Shown here: one piece after another, positions 42,693 to 51,181 of the stretch | Layout of the letters: each line of letters begins with the position of its first letter | How positions within the stretch are numbered: position 1 is the stretch's first letter | Assembly (NCBI RefSeq): GCF_014287675.1 | Contig: NZ_JACOPQ010000007.1 | Span: 1-64,000 of the forward strand | Origin: Lawsonibacter faecis | Lineage (GTDB): Bacteria; Bacillota; Clostridia; Oscillospirales; Oscillospiraceae | Direction: 5' to 3' | DNA: 64,000 bases | Program-made: the position numbers and the translations under genes | Notes under the pieces: generated by a model | Told to the model about the DNA's origin: nothing | Databases searched by the model: none | Seen by the model: the letters and a program-made list of their open reading frames with translations, nothing else

Positions 42693-45014
42693 ATGACCAT
42701 TGCCAGTATCAGGAAAAGGGACGGGCGGCTGGTGCCCTTTGACGAAAAGAAAATTGAGGAGGCTATCACCAAAGCCTTTAACGCAACCTATAAGCCGGGG
42801 TATGAGGACACGGCGAAAAAGCTGTCCGACGAGGTGCTGTCCATCCTGGAGGTGGAGGGCAACGAGCGGCCCGACGTGGAGCATGTCCAGGATCTGGTGG
42901 AGCGGGTGCTGATGGACGACGGGTACATTCAGACCGCCAAGGCTTACATCCTCTACCGTTCTGAGCGCAGCCGTTCCCGCGAGATGAACACCCGGCTCAT
43001 GAAGATTTACGAGGACATCACCTTCTCGGCCGCCAAGGACTCCGACATCAAGCGTGAGAACGCCAACATCGACGGCGACACCGCCATGGGCTCCATGCTG
43101 AAGTTCGGCTCCGAGGGCGCGAAGCAGTTCTACGATATGTTCGTCCTCAATCCCGACCATGCCCGTGCCCATCGGGAGGGGGACATCCATATCCACGATC
43201 TGGACTTCCTCACCCTCACCACCACCTGCTGCCAGATCGACATCAAGAAGCTCTTTGCCGGCGGCTTCTCCACCGGCCACGGGAACCTCCGGGAGCCTAA
43301 CGACATCGCCTCCTATGCGGCGCTGTGCTGCATCGCCATCCAGAGCAACCAGAACGACCAGCACGGCGGCCAGAGCGTGGTGAACTTCGACTACGGCATG
43401 GCCGACGGCGTGAAGAAGACCTTTGTAAAGCTCTACCGGCAGAATCTGGCCCGGGCCCTGATGCTCCTCTGCGGGGACGAGGACCCGGAGAGCGAGCTCA
43501 AGGGCATCATCGCCGGGATTCAGGCGGACAAGGGTCTGGAACCCGCCCTGGAGGGCTGCGGGGACTACTTCGCCGCCGAGCTGCCCCTGCTGACGGGCAG
43601 GTACGGCAGCGGGGAGGAGGTCCAAAAGGCCCAGAGCTTCGCCCACTACCGGGCCTGCAAGGAGACCGACCGGGCCGCCTATCAGGCCATGGAGGCCCTC
43701 ATCCACAACCTGAACACCATGCACTCCCGGGCCGGTGCCCAGACCCCCTTCAGCTCCATCAACTATGGTATGGACACCTCCCCCGAGGGCCGCATGGTGA
43801 TGAAAAACATTATGCTGGCCACCGAGGCCGGTCTGGGCGAGGGGGAGACCCCCATCTTCCCCATCCAGATCTTCCGGGTGAAGGAGGGCGTCAACTATAA
43901 CCCCGGGGACCCCAACTACGACCTTTTCCAGCTCGCGGTCCGATGCTCCGCCAAGCGGCTGTTCCCCAATTTCTCCTTTATTGACGCACCCTTCAACCTC
44001 CAGTATTACAAGCCCGGCGTGCCCGAGACCGAGATCGCCTACATGGGCTGCCGCACGCGGGTGATGGCCAACGTCTACGACCCCGCCAGGGAGATCTGCA
44101 ACGGCCGGGGCAACCTCTCCTTCACCACCATCAACCTGCCCCGGCTGGCCATCAAGGCCAGGGGGGATATCGACGTCTTCTTCGAGAGCCTGGACAGGAT
44201 GCTGGACCTGTGTGTGGATCAGCTCCTGGAGCGCTTTGAAATCCAGGCCCGCAAGCATGTGCGCAACTACCCCTTCCTCATGGGGCAGGGGGTATGGCTG
44301 GACAGCGAGAAGCTGGACTGGGACGACGAGGTCCGGGAGGTGCTCAAGCACGGCACCCTCAGCGTGGGCTTTATCGGCCTGGCCGAGACCCTGAAGTGCC
44401 TCATCGGCGCCCATCACGGCGAGAGTGAGAAGGCCCAGGTTCTGGGCAGGGAAATCATCACCCATATGCGGGCGCGGATGGACGCGGAGAGCACCAGGCG
44501 GGGCCTGAATTTCTCCCTGCTGGCCACCCCCGCCGAGGGGCTCTCGGGCCGCTTTGTCAAGCTGGACAAGGCCCGCTTCGGGGTGATTCCCGGCGTTACC
44601 GACCGGGACTACTACACCAACTCCTTCCACGTGCCGGTGTACTACCCCATCTCTGCCTACGACAAGATTAAGCTTGAGGCACCCTACCATGCCCTTACCA
44701 ACGCGGGCCATATCAGCTACATTGAGATGGACGGCGACCCCACCGACAACCTGGAGGCCTTTGAGAAGGTCATCCGCTGCATGAAGGAGTCGGGCATCGG
44801 GTACGGCAGCGTGAACCACCCCGTGGACCGGGACCCGGTCTGCGGCTTTTCCGGCATTATCGGCGACCAGTGCCCCGGCTGCGGCCGCACCGAGGCCGAC
44901 GGCGTGCCCTTCGAGCGTATCCGCCGCATCACCGGCTATCTGGTGGGCACCCTGGACCGCTTCAACAACGCCAAGCGGGCCGAGGAGCGCGACAGGGTGA
45001 AACACAACGTGTAA
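42693..45014 (+). CDS. nrdD: Anaerobic ribonucleoside-triphosphate reductase
   Basis: 773 residues. Class III glycyl-radical enzyme making deoxynucleotides without oxygen. An N-terminal ATP-cone (SIRKRDGRLVPFDEKKIEEA, residues 4-23) gives allosteric control. The barrel follows with TLTTTCCQIDIKKLFAGGFS and HNLNTMHSRAGAQTPFSSIN. A C-terminal zinc site lies at CGFSGIIGDQCPGCGRTE. The radical Gly lies in RRITGYLVGTLDRFNNAK. It is oxygen-sensitive, so it fits an anaerobe. The start follows GGGAG. The activase nrdG follows 121 bp later. Confidence 0.97.
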   Translation: MTIASIRKRDGRLVPFDEKKIEEAITKAFNATYKPGYEDTAKKLSDEVLSILEVEGNERPDVEHVQDLVERVLMDDGYIQTAKAYILYRSERSRSREMNTRLMKIYEDITFSAAKDSDIKRENANIDGDTAMGSMLKFGSEGAKQFYDMFVLNPDHARAHREGDIHIHDLDFLTLTTTCCQIDIKKLFAGGFSTGHGNLREPNDIASYAALCCIAIQSNQNDQHGGQSVVNFDYGMADGVKKTFVKLYRQNLARALMLLCGDEDPESELKGIIAGIQADKGLEPALEGCGDYFAAELPLLTGRYGSGEEVQKAQSFAHYRACKETDRAAYQAMEALIHNLNTMHSRAGAQTPFSSINYGMDTSPEGRMVMKNIMLATEAGLGEGETPIFPIQIFRVKEGVNYNPGDPNYDLFQLAVRCSAKRLFPNFSFIDAPFNLQYYKPGVPETEIAYMGCRTRVMANVYDPAREICNGRGNLSFTTINLPRLAIKARGDIDVFFESLDRMLDLCVDQLLERFEIQARKHVRNYPFLMGQGVWLDSEKLDWDDEVREVLKHGTLSVGFIGLAETLKCLIGAHHGESEKAQVLGREIITHMRARMDAESTRRGLNFSLLATPAEGLSGRFVKLDKARFGVIPGVTDRDYYTNSFHVPVYYPISAYDKIKLEAPYHALTNAGHISYIEMDGDPTDNLEAFEKVIRCMKESGIGYGSVNHPVDRDPVCGFSGIIGDQCPGCGRTEADGVPFERIRRITGYLVGTLDRFNNAKRAEERDRVKHNV

Positions 45015-45135
45015 ATGAAAAGGCAAAAGTGAAAAGTGAAAAAGCCGGACTGCCCCGAAGCCGCCAAACGCTTCCGGCGGCACAGCGCTTTTTTGCTTTT
45101 CACTTTTCATTTTACACTTTGAACGGAGTGATACC

Positions 45136-45663
45136 ATGCGCATTGCGTCAACCATTTCCGACTCCATTGTGGACGGACCGGGACTGCGCTTTACCGTCTT
45201 CACCCAGGGGTGCGCCCACGCCTGTCCAGGATGCCACAATCCGGAGACCCACGATATAGCGGGCGGGCATGAGGAGCGCGTGGAGACCCTGGCGGAGCTG
45301 ATGGGGAGCAATCCGCTGACCGGGGGACTGACCCTCTCGGGGGGCGATCCCTTCCTTCAGGCGGCGGACTGCGCCGCCCTGGCGAAAATCGCCCACGCCC
45401 AGGGGAAGGACGTATGGACCTATACCGGGTACACCTGGGAGGCCGTTCTGGCGGCGGGACGGCCCGACTGGCGCGCCCTGCTGGAGGAGACCGACGTGCT
45501 GGTGGACGGGCCGTTTGTGCGGGAGAAGAAGTCCTACGCCGCACGCTTCCGGGGCAGCACCAACCAGCGGCTCATCGACGTGAAAAAGAGCCTGGAGGCC
45601 GGAGCCGTGGTGCTGTGGGAGCAGCGGGACCACCTGGCCCATTTCACCGTGCCGGAGTCCTAG
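45136..45663 (+). CDS. nrdG: Anaerobic ribonucleotide reductase activating protein
   Basis: 175 residues. Radical SAM enzyme that generates the glycyl radical on NrdD. The cluster motif C-x3-C-x2-C is in FTQGCAHACPGCHNPETHD (about residues 22-40), after SDSIVDGPGLRFTVF-type N-terminal sequence. GGLTLSGGDPFLQAADCAAL is the GGE-like SAM-binding region. The start follows GGAGTGATACC. The nrdD-nrdG gap holds an A-rich/T-rich inverted sequence of unknown meaning. Confidence 0.97.
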   Translation: MRIASTISDSIVDGPGLRFTVFTQGCAHACPGCHNPETHDIAGGHEERVETLAELMGSNPLTGGLTLSGGDPFLQAADCAALAKIAHAQGKDVWTYTGYTWEAVLAAGRPDWRALLEETDVLVDGPFVREKKSYAARFRGSTNQRLIDVKKSLEAGAVVLWEQRDHLAHFTVPES

Positions 45664-45770
45664 CCGCGGGCCTTTTCCGCGGAGAAGGCGGCTGCCGGGC
45701 AGCGACGTCCGGGGGGGACCGCTTTCCCCTGGATAGGTCCGGGCAAATTGGAATAGAGGGGGAAACACAG

Positions 45771-46397
45771 ATGCAGTACATTGATAAAAACACCTGGCCC
45801 AGGCGGGGGCATTTCGACTTCTTCGCGCCCATGTCCAACCCCTTTTACAGTCTGACCGTTCCGGTGGACGTGACGGCCCTGCGGCAGTATACGAAGAGCC
45901 ATTCACTCTCATTTTATTACAGCATGGTATTCGCCGTCACCAAGGCCATGGAGCGGGTGGAGGCCTTTCGGTACAAATGCCGGGCCGACGGGCAGATTGT
46001 TTACCACCAGCGGCTGGTGCCCAGCTTCACCGATTTGACGCCGGGGAGCGACCTCTTCCACATCACCACCCTGGAGGCGGGAGAGGACATGGCGGATTTC
46101 TGCCGCCGGGCCCGGGAGGAGTCCCGGAGGCAGACGGAGTTTATCACCCGGGGGCCCTGGGACGAGGACGAGCTGATTTACTTCACGTGCCTGCCCTGGT
46201 TCCCCATCACCTCGCTTACCAACGAGCGGGACATGGTGCCCACGGACAGTGTGCCCCGGGCGGCCTGGGGCAGATACGAGGAGCGGGAGGGGCGTACCGT
46301 CCTCTCGCTGTCCCTGGAGCTGAACCACCGCCTGCTGGACGGAGTGCATGTGGGAATGCTGTATGAGGAGCTGAACGCCTTTTTAAGGGCGCTGTAG
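45771..46397 (+). CDS. Chloramphenicol acetyltransferase-like acyltransferase
   Basis: 208 residues from ATG 45771 behind GAGGGGG. CAT fold: N-terminal RRGHFDFFAPMSNPFYSLTV, central FSVT-like EDELIYFTCLPWFPITSLTN, and the catalytic His in LELNHRLLDGVHVGMLYEEL (consensus HHxxxDG; the first His is Asn here, the catalytic second His and Asp are kept). Housekeeping CAT homologues in Clostridia often do not give drug resistance. I would not call this a resistance gene from sequence alone. Confidence 0.85.
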   Translation: MQYIDKNTWPRRGHFDFFAPMSNPFYSLTVPVDVTALRQYTKSHSLSFYYSMVFAVTKAMERVEAFRYKCRADGQIVYHQRLVPSFTDLTPGSDLFHITTLEAGEDMADFCRRAREESRRQTEFITRGPWDEDELIYFTCLPWFPITSLTNERDMVPTDSVPRAAWGRYEEREGRTVLSLSLELNHRLLDGVHVGMLYEELNAFLRAL

Positions 46398-46455
46398 AAG
46401 GGCGGCGGGAATCCGGAAGGCCGCCGGGTTTTAGTATTTGAGGGGAGTGGGCCGG

Positions 46456-47094
46456 GTGGAGCACCGGGAGCGGCTGGGGGAGTTTACTTATGTCTGGGAG
46501 AAGTGCTGCTTCCCACTGGGCGGGGACAGCCTGGCCCTGGGGGCCTTCGCCACGGTGCGGCCCGGCTGGCGGGTCTGTGATCTGGGCTGCGGGGCCGGTG
46601 CGCTGGGCATCCTGCTGCTGGCGCGGGAGCGTACGCTCCGCCTGACGGGGGTGGAGCTCGACGCGGCGGCGGCAGAGCTTGCCCGGCGCAACCTGCGCGA
46701 GAACGGCCTGGAGGGGGAAATTGTCACCGGGGACCTGCGCGCACCGGAGTACCTGCCCCCCGCGGGGAGCTGCGACCTGGTGGTATCCAACCCGCCCTAC
46801 TTCGCGCCGGGCACGGGCCGCTCCGGCGGCGCGGCCCGGATGGGACATTCCTGCGGCCCGGAGGACCTCTGTGCGGCGGCGGCCCGGAGCCTGAAAAACG
46901 GGGGGCGCTTTGCGCTGGTCCATCGGCCGGAGCGGCTGTGCGACCTGGTGAGCATCCTGCGCGCCCACGGCCTGGAGCCCAAGCGGATGCAGTTTGTCCG
47001 GCACAGTGCGGCACATTCGCCGTCGGCGGTGCTGCTGGAGGCTGTCCGGCAGGGAAAAGCGGGGCTGGACATCCTGCCCGACCTTGTGAGATAA
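46456..47094 (+). CDS. TrmN6-like tRNA/N6-adenine methyltransferase
   Basis: 212 residues from GTG 46456, with GAGGGGAG 7 nt upstream; alternative starts at 46438 and 46447 are possible. SAM motif I is VCDLGCGAGALGILLLA and the amino-methylase motif IV is DLVVSNPPYFAPG (NPPY). GLEPKRMQFVRHSAAHSPSA near the end is typical of the tRNA1(Val) A37 methylase group (YfiC/TrmN6). The family modifies tRNA. rsmI follows immediately, as in many Firmicutes where the two genes are adjacent (yabB-yabC). Confidence 0.88.
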   Translation: MEHRERLGEFTYVWEKCCFPLGGDSLALGAFATVRPGWRVCDLGCGAGALGILLLARERTLRLTGVELDAAAAELARRNLRENGLEGEIVTGDLRAPEYLPPAGSCDLVVSNPPYFAPGTGRSGGAARMGHSCGPEDLCAAAARSLKNGGRFALVHRPERLCDLVSILRAHGLEPKRMQFVRHSAAHSPSAVLLEAVRQGKAGLDILPDLVR

Positions 47095-47140
47095 TAGGCA
47101 TTGCCCGGCCACGCAGCGGCCGGGCAATGCCTATTTTTCT
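47093..47140 (+). terminator. Terminator between the methylase gene and rsmI
   Basis: 18-bp stem (47093-47110 / 47118-47135) followed by T5. It begins at the methylase stop codon and stands 20 bp before the rsmI start, so rsmI must depend on read-through or its own promoter. Confidence 0.85.
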
Positions 47141-47159
47141 GTATTTCGGAGGTGGCCCT

Positions 47160-47993
47160 ATGGCCGGAACACTCTATCTGGTCCCCACGCCCATCGGCAA
47201 TCTTGGGGATATCTCCAGGCGGATTGCCGACACCCTGGGTGCGGTGGATTTCATCGCCGCCGAGGATACCCGGATTTCCATCAAGCTTCTCAACCACCTG
47301 GGGATCAAAAAGCCCATGGTGAGCTACTACCGGCATAATTCCGAAACGGCGGGGGACGCTGTGCTCGGCCGCCTTCTCGCGGGGGAGAGCTGCGCACTGG
47401 TCACCGACGCCGGCACACCGGCCATCTCCGACCCCGGGGAGGAGCTGGTGGCCCTCTGCGCAGAGGAGGGGGTGCCGGTCATCTCCATCCCCGGCCCCTG
47501 CGCCATGGTGTGCGCACTGGCCTGCTCGGGCCTGCCTACCGGGCGGTTTACCTTTGAGGGGTTTCTCCCCATGAACAAGAAGAACCGCCGTGCTCATCTG
47601 GAGAGTCTGCGGGGTGAGCAGCGGACCATGATCTTTTACGAGGCCCCCCACAAGCTTGCCGCGACCCTCAGGGACCTGCGGGAGACCTTTGGAGCGGAGC
47701 GGCGTGTCTCCCTGTGCCGGGAGCTGACCAAGCTCCACGAGGAGGTCCGGCGCTGCACCCTGGGGGAGGCGGATTCCCACTATGCCGAAAACCCGCCCAA
47801 GGGGGAATTTGTGCTGGTGGTCGAGGGGGGATGTCCGCCGGAAGAGGACGGCATGACCCTGGAGGAGGCGGTGGAGCTGGCGGCGGCCTACCGGGCGGAG
47901 GGACTCTCTCTGAAGGACGCAGTGCGCCGCGCGGCGGAGGAAACCGGATTTTCCAAGAATACGCTATACGATTTATCTCTCGGTCGTAACTGA
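47160..47993 (+). CDS. rsmI: 16S rRNA (cytidine1402-2'-O)-methyltransferase
   Basis: 277 residues from ATG 47160 behind CGGAGG. Tetrapyrrole-methylase fold: GTLYLVPTPIGNLGDISRRI, AAEDTRISIKLLNHLGI, LVTDAGTPAISDPGEELVAL and FLPMNKKNRRAHLESLRGEQ are RsmI hallmarks. It methylates the ribose of C1402 in the decoding centre. The C-terminal helix ending in SKNTLYDLSLGRN is also typical. Confidence 0.97.
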   Translation: MAGTLYLVPTPIGNLGDISRRIADTLGAVDFIAAEDTRISIKLLNHLGIKKPMVSYYRHNSETAGDAVLGRLLAGESCALVTDAGTPAISDPGEELVALCAEEGVPVISIPGPCAMVCALACSGLPTGRFTFEGFLPMNKKNRRAHLESLRGEQRTMIFYEAPHKLAATLRDLRETFGAERRVSLCRELTKLHEEVRRCTLGEADSHYAENPPKGEFVLVVEGGCPPEEDGMTLEEAVELAAAYRAEGLSLKDAVRRAAEETGFSKNTLYDLSLGRN

Positions 47994-48041
47994 TTTGTCC
48001 ATGGGGAGCGGAAGAACAGCCGAAATATGACGCACCCTGAT

Positions 48042-48195
48042 TTGAGATAAAATGTAAGCGTTGATTATACTATGTGTATATGAATGGAAGTAAATTACTT
48101 CACATAATCATCACATTCAAACGGTCGAAATCGCGCCGGAAATGAAAATCCCCGGATAATCTCAGGGCAGAGACCTGAGATTATCCGGGGATTTT
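48042..48195 (+). ncRNA. Candidate small RNA with its own promoter and terminator
   Basis: TTGAGA (48042-48047), 18-bp spacer, TATACT (48066-48071). A transcript from about 48078 would run about 120 nt to the strong hairpin 48145-48195. It contains a perfect palindrome GAAGTAA-A-TTACTTC. A 21-codon frame inside lacks a ribosome binding site, so a non-coding RNA is more likely than a peptide. No known family is recognised. Confidence 0.4.
48145..48195. terminator. Bidirectional terminator
   Basis: Perfect 22-bp stem, arms 48145-48166 and 48174-48195, 7-nt loop, A4/T5 ends. It ends the AbrB-type gene on the minus strand and the candidate small RNA on the plus strand. Confidence 0.92.
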
Positions 48196-48206
48196 TAATT
48201 GAGGAC

Positions 48207-48449
48207 TTACTTGTCCATCAGTTCCTTAATGCAGTTGGGGCAGACATTCTTGCCCTTGAAGTTGATAACATCTCTCGCGTCGTCACAGAAAATGCAGGCG
48301 GGCTGATATTTCTTAAGTACGATAGAGGATCCGTCCACATAAATCTCCAGAGAATCCTTCTCGGCGATGTCCAGAGTCCGGCGCAGCTCAATGGGGAGGA
48401 CGATACGGCCAAGCTCGTCCACCTTTCTAACAATTCCAGTCGATTTCAT
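48207..48449 (-). CDS. AbrB/SpoVT-family transition-state regulator with zinc-ribbon tail
   Basis: 80 residues. The N-terminal swapped-hairpin DNA-binding domain is TGIVRKVDELGRIVLPIELR, followed by RTLDIAEKDSLEIYVDGSSI. The C-terminus has two CxxC pairs (CIFCDD, CPNCIKE), a likely zinc ribbon found in many clostridial AbrB homologues. AbrB proteins control stationary-phase and sporulation genes. It is divergent from spmA-spmB, with a consensus promoter and a palindrome in the shared region, which suggests autoregulation. Confidence 0.93.
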   Translation of the reverse strand: MKSTGIVRKVDELGRIVLPIELRRTLDIAEKDSLEIYVDGSSIVLKKYQPACIFCDDARDVINFKGKNVCPNCIKELMDK

Positions 48450-48491
48450 CCCAAATATCTCCTTTCACGGGGTAAATAGCGTTTCCATGAT

Positions 48492-48511
48492 TTTCTACGA
48501 TTACCTAGAAA
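48492..48511. promoter_or_regulatory. Palindrome in the AbrB-type gene leader
   Basis: TTTCTA (48492-48497) and TAGAAA (48506-48511) lie just downstream of the promoter of the AbrB-type gene, a plausible operator. Confidence 0.4.
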
Positions 48512-48519
48512 CTGACATT

Positions 48520-48547
48520 ATTATAACACGGAGTATTTCAATGTCAA
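48520..48547 (-). promoter_or_regulatory. Promoter of the AbrB-type gene
   Basis: On the minus strand: perfect TTGACA (48547-48542), 16-bp spacer, perfect TATAAT (48525-48520). Confidence 0.88.
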
Positions 48548-48699
48548 TTGAAAATTGGAAAAGAAATTTACATAAATTGCTTTTTTGTCAGGTTAGACAA
48601 AAATATGGGAAAAGATTTTCTAAAAAAGTGCGTGGAAAAAGGGAACATTTTTTCCGGCGGACAGGCGTATACATGGGGAGAACAGGAGGGGGACGAACC

Positions 48700-49347
48700 A
48701 TGGCAATGTCAATCATCTGGACCGGAATGGTCCTGGTGTCCATCCTATGCGGCCTGGCTACCGGGCGGGGGCCGGATGTGGCGGCGGCGGCCATGGAGGG
48801 GGCCGCCGCCGCGATTGAGCTGTGCCTGAGCATGGCGGGTATCCTCTGTCTCTGGATGGGGGTGATGGAGGTGATGAAGCGCGCCGGTCTCTCCGAAAAG
48901 CTCTCCCGGCTCCTGCGGCCCATCCTGCGCAGGCTCTACCCGGAGTTCTCCAAGGACCGGGAGGTGATGGACACCATATCGGCCAATGTGTCCGCCAACC
49001 TGCTGGGGCTGGGCAACGCGGCCACCCCACTGGGGATTCAGGCCGCACGGCAGATGAGCAAAAAGTCCCCCGGCGTGGCGTCCGACCCGCTGTGCATGCT
49101 GGTGGTGTGCAACACCGCGTCCATCCAGCTCATCCCCACCACCGTGGCCGGCGTAAGGGCCGCCGCGGGCTGCGCCGCCCCCTTTGATATTCTGCCGGCG
49201 GTATGGCTGGCGTCGGCCATCTCCGTCTGCGTGGGAATTGCGGCATGCAAGGTGCTGCGGCGGCTGTGGCCGGGATTGGCGGGGGAGAAGAGCGGCGGGC
49301 GGACGGCCCGGCTTGGCCGCCGCGCAGGCCGGGAAGGGGCGCGGTAG
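48700..49347 (+). CDS. spmA: Spore maturation protein A
   Basis: 215 residues from ATG 48700 behind GGAGGGGG. Nucleoside-recognition (Gate) membrane domain: SIIWTGMVLVSILCGLATG, ELCLSMAGILCLWMGVMEVM, then the hallmark NVSANLLGLGNAATPLGIQA. SpmA and SpmB are needed for full dehydration of the spore core. It has a basic C-terminal tail. spmB follows 2 nt after the stop. Confidence 0.95.
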   Translation: MAMSIIWTGMVLVSILCGLATGRGPDVAAAAMEGAAAAIELCLSMAGILCLWMGVMEVMKRAGLSEKLSRLLRPILRRLYPEFSKDREVMDTISANVSANLLGLGNAATPLGIQAARQMSKKSPGVASDPLCMLVVCNTASIQLIPTTVAGVRAAAGCAAPFDILPAVWLASAISVCVGIAACKVLRRLWPGLAGEKSGGRTARLGRRAGREGAR

Positions 49348-49349
49348 AA

Positions 49350-49877
49350 ATGGACTTGGTGCTGACAATGCTCATGCCCGCGATTATCGCCGTTGTGGCC
49401 GTCTGCGGCATGGCCAAGCGTGTGGACGTGTACGACGCGCTGGTCGCCGGCGCGGGGGAGGGGCTGGGGGTGCTCATCCGCATCGTGCCGCCCATGGTGG
49501 GGCTCCTCACCGCGGTGTATATGCTGCGGGCCTCCGGTGCGCTGGAGATGGCGGCCCAGGCCCTGGGGCCGCTGCTGGTCAGGCTGGGGATTCCGCCGGA
49601 GACGGTGGCCCTGCTGCTGGTGCGTCCGGTTTCCGGCAATGCGGCGCTGGGGGTGGGGGCGGAGCTTATCGCCACCTACGGCCCGGATTCCCTCATCGGA
49701 CGGACGGCGGCGGTGATGCTGGGCTCCACGGAGACCACCTTCTATACCATCGCCGTGTACTTCGGCGCGGCGGGAATTGTGAAGACCCGGTATGCCGTAC
49801 CGGCGGCCCTCTGCGCCGATTTGGCGGGATTTATGGCGGCGGCCTGGGCCGTGCGTGTGCTCTTTGGGGGAGCGTGA
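49350..49877 (+). CDS. spmB: Spore maturation protein B
   Basis: 175 residues with four to five membrane segments. The hallmarks are GAGEGLGVLIRIVPPMVGLL, then LLVRPVSGNAALGVGAELIA and MLGSTETTFYTIAVYFGAAG. It pairs with SpmA in the forespore membrane. It starts at ATG 49350 with GGAAGGGGC upstream, nearly contiguous with spmA. Confidence 0.95.
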   Translation: MDLVLTMLMPAIIAVVAVCGMAKRVDVYDALVAGAGEGLGVLIRIVPPMVGLLTAVYMLRASGALEMAAQALGPLLVRLGIPPETVALLLVRPVSGNAALGVGAELIATYGPDSLIGRTAAVMLGSTETTFYTIAVYFGAAGIVKTRYAVPAALCADLAGFMAAAWAVRVLFGGA

Positions 49878-49998
49878 GGGGAACCCGGAGGGGCGCCCTG
49901 TGAGGACAGGACCGCAAGCCCCACAGGATAAATCGTTAGCGCCCCCAGCAGAGACGGAAAAGGACGGGCAAGCGGCGCGGAGTGGTTCTGCGGGCAAA

Positions 49999-50029
49999 AA
50001 GCGGCGGTGCGCATGGCGCACCGCCGCTT
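49999..50029. terminator. Convergent terminator
   Basis: 14-bp stem AAGCGGCGGTGCGC / GCGCACCGCCGCTT with a 3-nt loop, between spmB (+) and the sugar operon (-). Nearly the same hairpin is used at 57656-57690. Confidence 0.88.
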
Positions 50030-50079
50030 CAGGCAAATATCTGACAGTAAGTGGAGATAAAACGGGCGGTTTGTCCGCC

Positions 50080-50487
50080 TCACGCCACGCCGATAGTGAC
50101 GAGCAGATTGGCAAAGGTACGCTTTTCACCAGTGGAGATGGCAAGCTGCACCGGGCTTTCACAACAGGCGTCGTAAAACCCATAGCGGTTGAGCCGCTCT
50201 AAGGTCAGCCCGGGGAGGGCGCGCTCAAAGGCGTCAAAAATTTCAGGGGTGGTGCCGTCCTCCGGCTCCATAACCTCCGCTTTTTCCACATTGACCACGC
50301 TCTGGAGGACCTCCAGCACGTCGGTGACGGTAGGCAGGCCGGGCTTTAGGCCCAGCCAGACCTTCTCCGCGCCGCCGGACTTGGAGGCCAGGGGGTAGTT
50401 CCCATCAGCGATAAGGACCTTGTCCCCGTGTCCGCAGCGTGAGAGTATCCGGATGAGGCCGGGGTGGATACAGTTTCCAGTCAGCAC
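50080..50487 (-). CDS. RbsD/FucU-family sugar mutarotase
   Basis: 135 residues from GTG 50487, 3 nt after the stop of the SIS gene, with GGGGGAG upstream. The N-terminal HPGLIRILSRCGHGDKVLIADGNYPL contains the conserved His and Asp of the pyranase/mutarotase fold. NRYGFYDACCESPVQLAIST is typical of FucU. It converts sugar anomers so the linked kinase or transporter gets the right form. Last gene of the TRAP/sugar operon. Sugar identity is not known. Confidence 0.88.
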   Translation of the reverse strand: MLTGNCIHPGLIRILSRCGHGDKVLIADGNYPLASKSGGAEKVWLGLKPGLPTVTDVLEVLQSVVNVEKAEVMEPEDGTTPEIFDAFERALPGLTLERLNRYGFYDACCESPVQLAISTGEKRTFANLLVTIGVA

Positions 50488-50490
50488 GGC

Positions 50491-51099
50491 TCACTCCCCC
50501 TTCCGTATCTCGCCCAGTTTACCGCCGGGGTGGCACCGTACATACTGCTGCGGGGTCTGGCCGCAGTCGGCCTGGAGTGCCACGGAGAGGGCCTGCAGCA
50601 TCAACGTCTCAGCCAGGATGGAATTCCGGGGCGCCCGGTTGAGGGGGCCGCCCTCGTCCTTTACCCCTGCAAAAAGATGCACGTCGCTCTGTCCGGCCAG
50701 CCAGCTGTCCGGGTTGCCGGTAACGCCGATTATCTTACAGCCGTTATTCCTGACGGCCAGCACCGTAGCCTTGAGTTCGGCAGTCTCACCGCTGTTAGAG
50801 ATACAAATCACGACATCGCCCGCCACCAGTTGTCCGCAGGAGCCGTGGACGGCTTCCGTACCATGGAGAAAATAGGTCGGTGTGCCGGTGGAAGAGAGCA
50901 GGGATGCAGCGTACCCGGAGACATGGCCGGGCTTACCGATTCCGGTGACATGTACCCGGCCGCCCCGGTCCTGGGCCTGGTGAATGAGGCGGACGGCGGC
51001 GTCCAGGGCCGTAAGGTCCAGTCCGTCCAGATAGGTATCGAATTCCGCACGGGCGGCGGTCAAAAAATGGCCTACCGCCCGGGTGCTTTCAGCTTTCAT
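50491..51099 (-). CDS. SIS-domain sugar-phosphate isomerase (KdsD/GutQ-like, without CBS domains)
   Basis: 202 residues. The SIS core carries GRVHVTGIGKPGHVSGYAAS, SSTGTPTYFLHGTEAVHGSC and VVICISNSGETAELKATVL, which match arabinose-5-phosphate isomerases such as KdsD, GutQ and KpsF. Those are about 320 residues with two C-terminal CBS domains; this protein lacks CBS. It would interconvert an aldose phosphate and a ketose phosphate. ATG 51099 is chosen over the in-frame TTG just before it. It follows rbsK by 82 bp. Confidence 0.87.
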   Translation of the reverse strand: MKAESTRAVGHFLTAARAEFDTYLDGLDLTALDAAVRLIHQAQDRGGRVHVTGIGKPGHVSGYAASLLSSTGTPTYFLHGTEAVHGSCGQLVAGDVVICISNSGETAELKATVLAVRNNGCKIIGVTGNPDSWLAGQSDVHLFAGVKDEGGPLNRAPRNSILAETLMLQALSVALQADCGQTPQQYVRCHPGGKLGEIRKGE

Positions 51100-51181
51100 C
51101 AAGAGTCGCTCCTTTACGCGGCGGGGATGCTCCCCGCCTGCAGGGTACTTGGATTAGGCCGCCTCGCCGGCCGGGAACAGG

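Noticed and set aside
42620..42742. Leader peptide frame beginning MNKKVSFRPLRG upstream of nrdD
   Set aside because: No ribosome binding site precedes the ATG and it overlaps the nrdD start in another frame. Mentioned only as a possibility in the nrdD leader finding.
45771..46397. Calling the CAT-like gene a chloramphenicol resistance gene
   Set aside because: The catalytic His-Asp are present, but the HH motif is altered and chromosomal homologues of this type often lack drug activity. Only the acyltransferase fold is supported.
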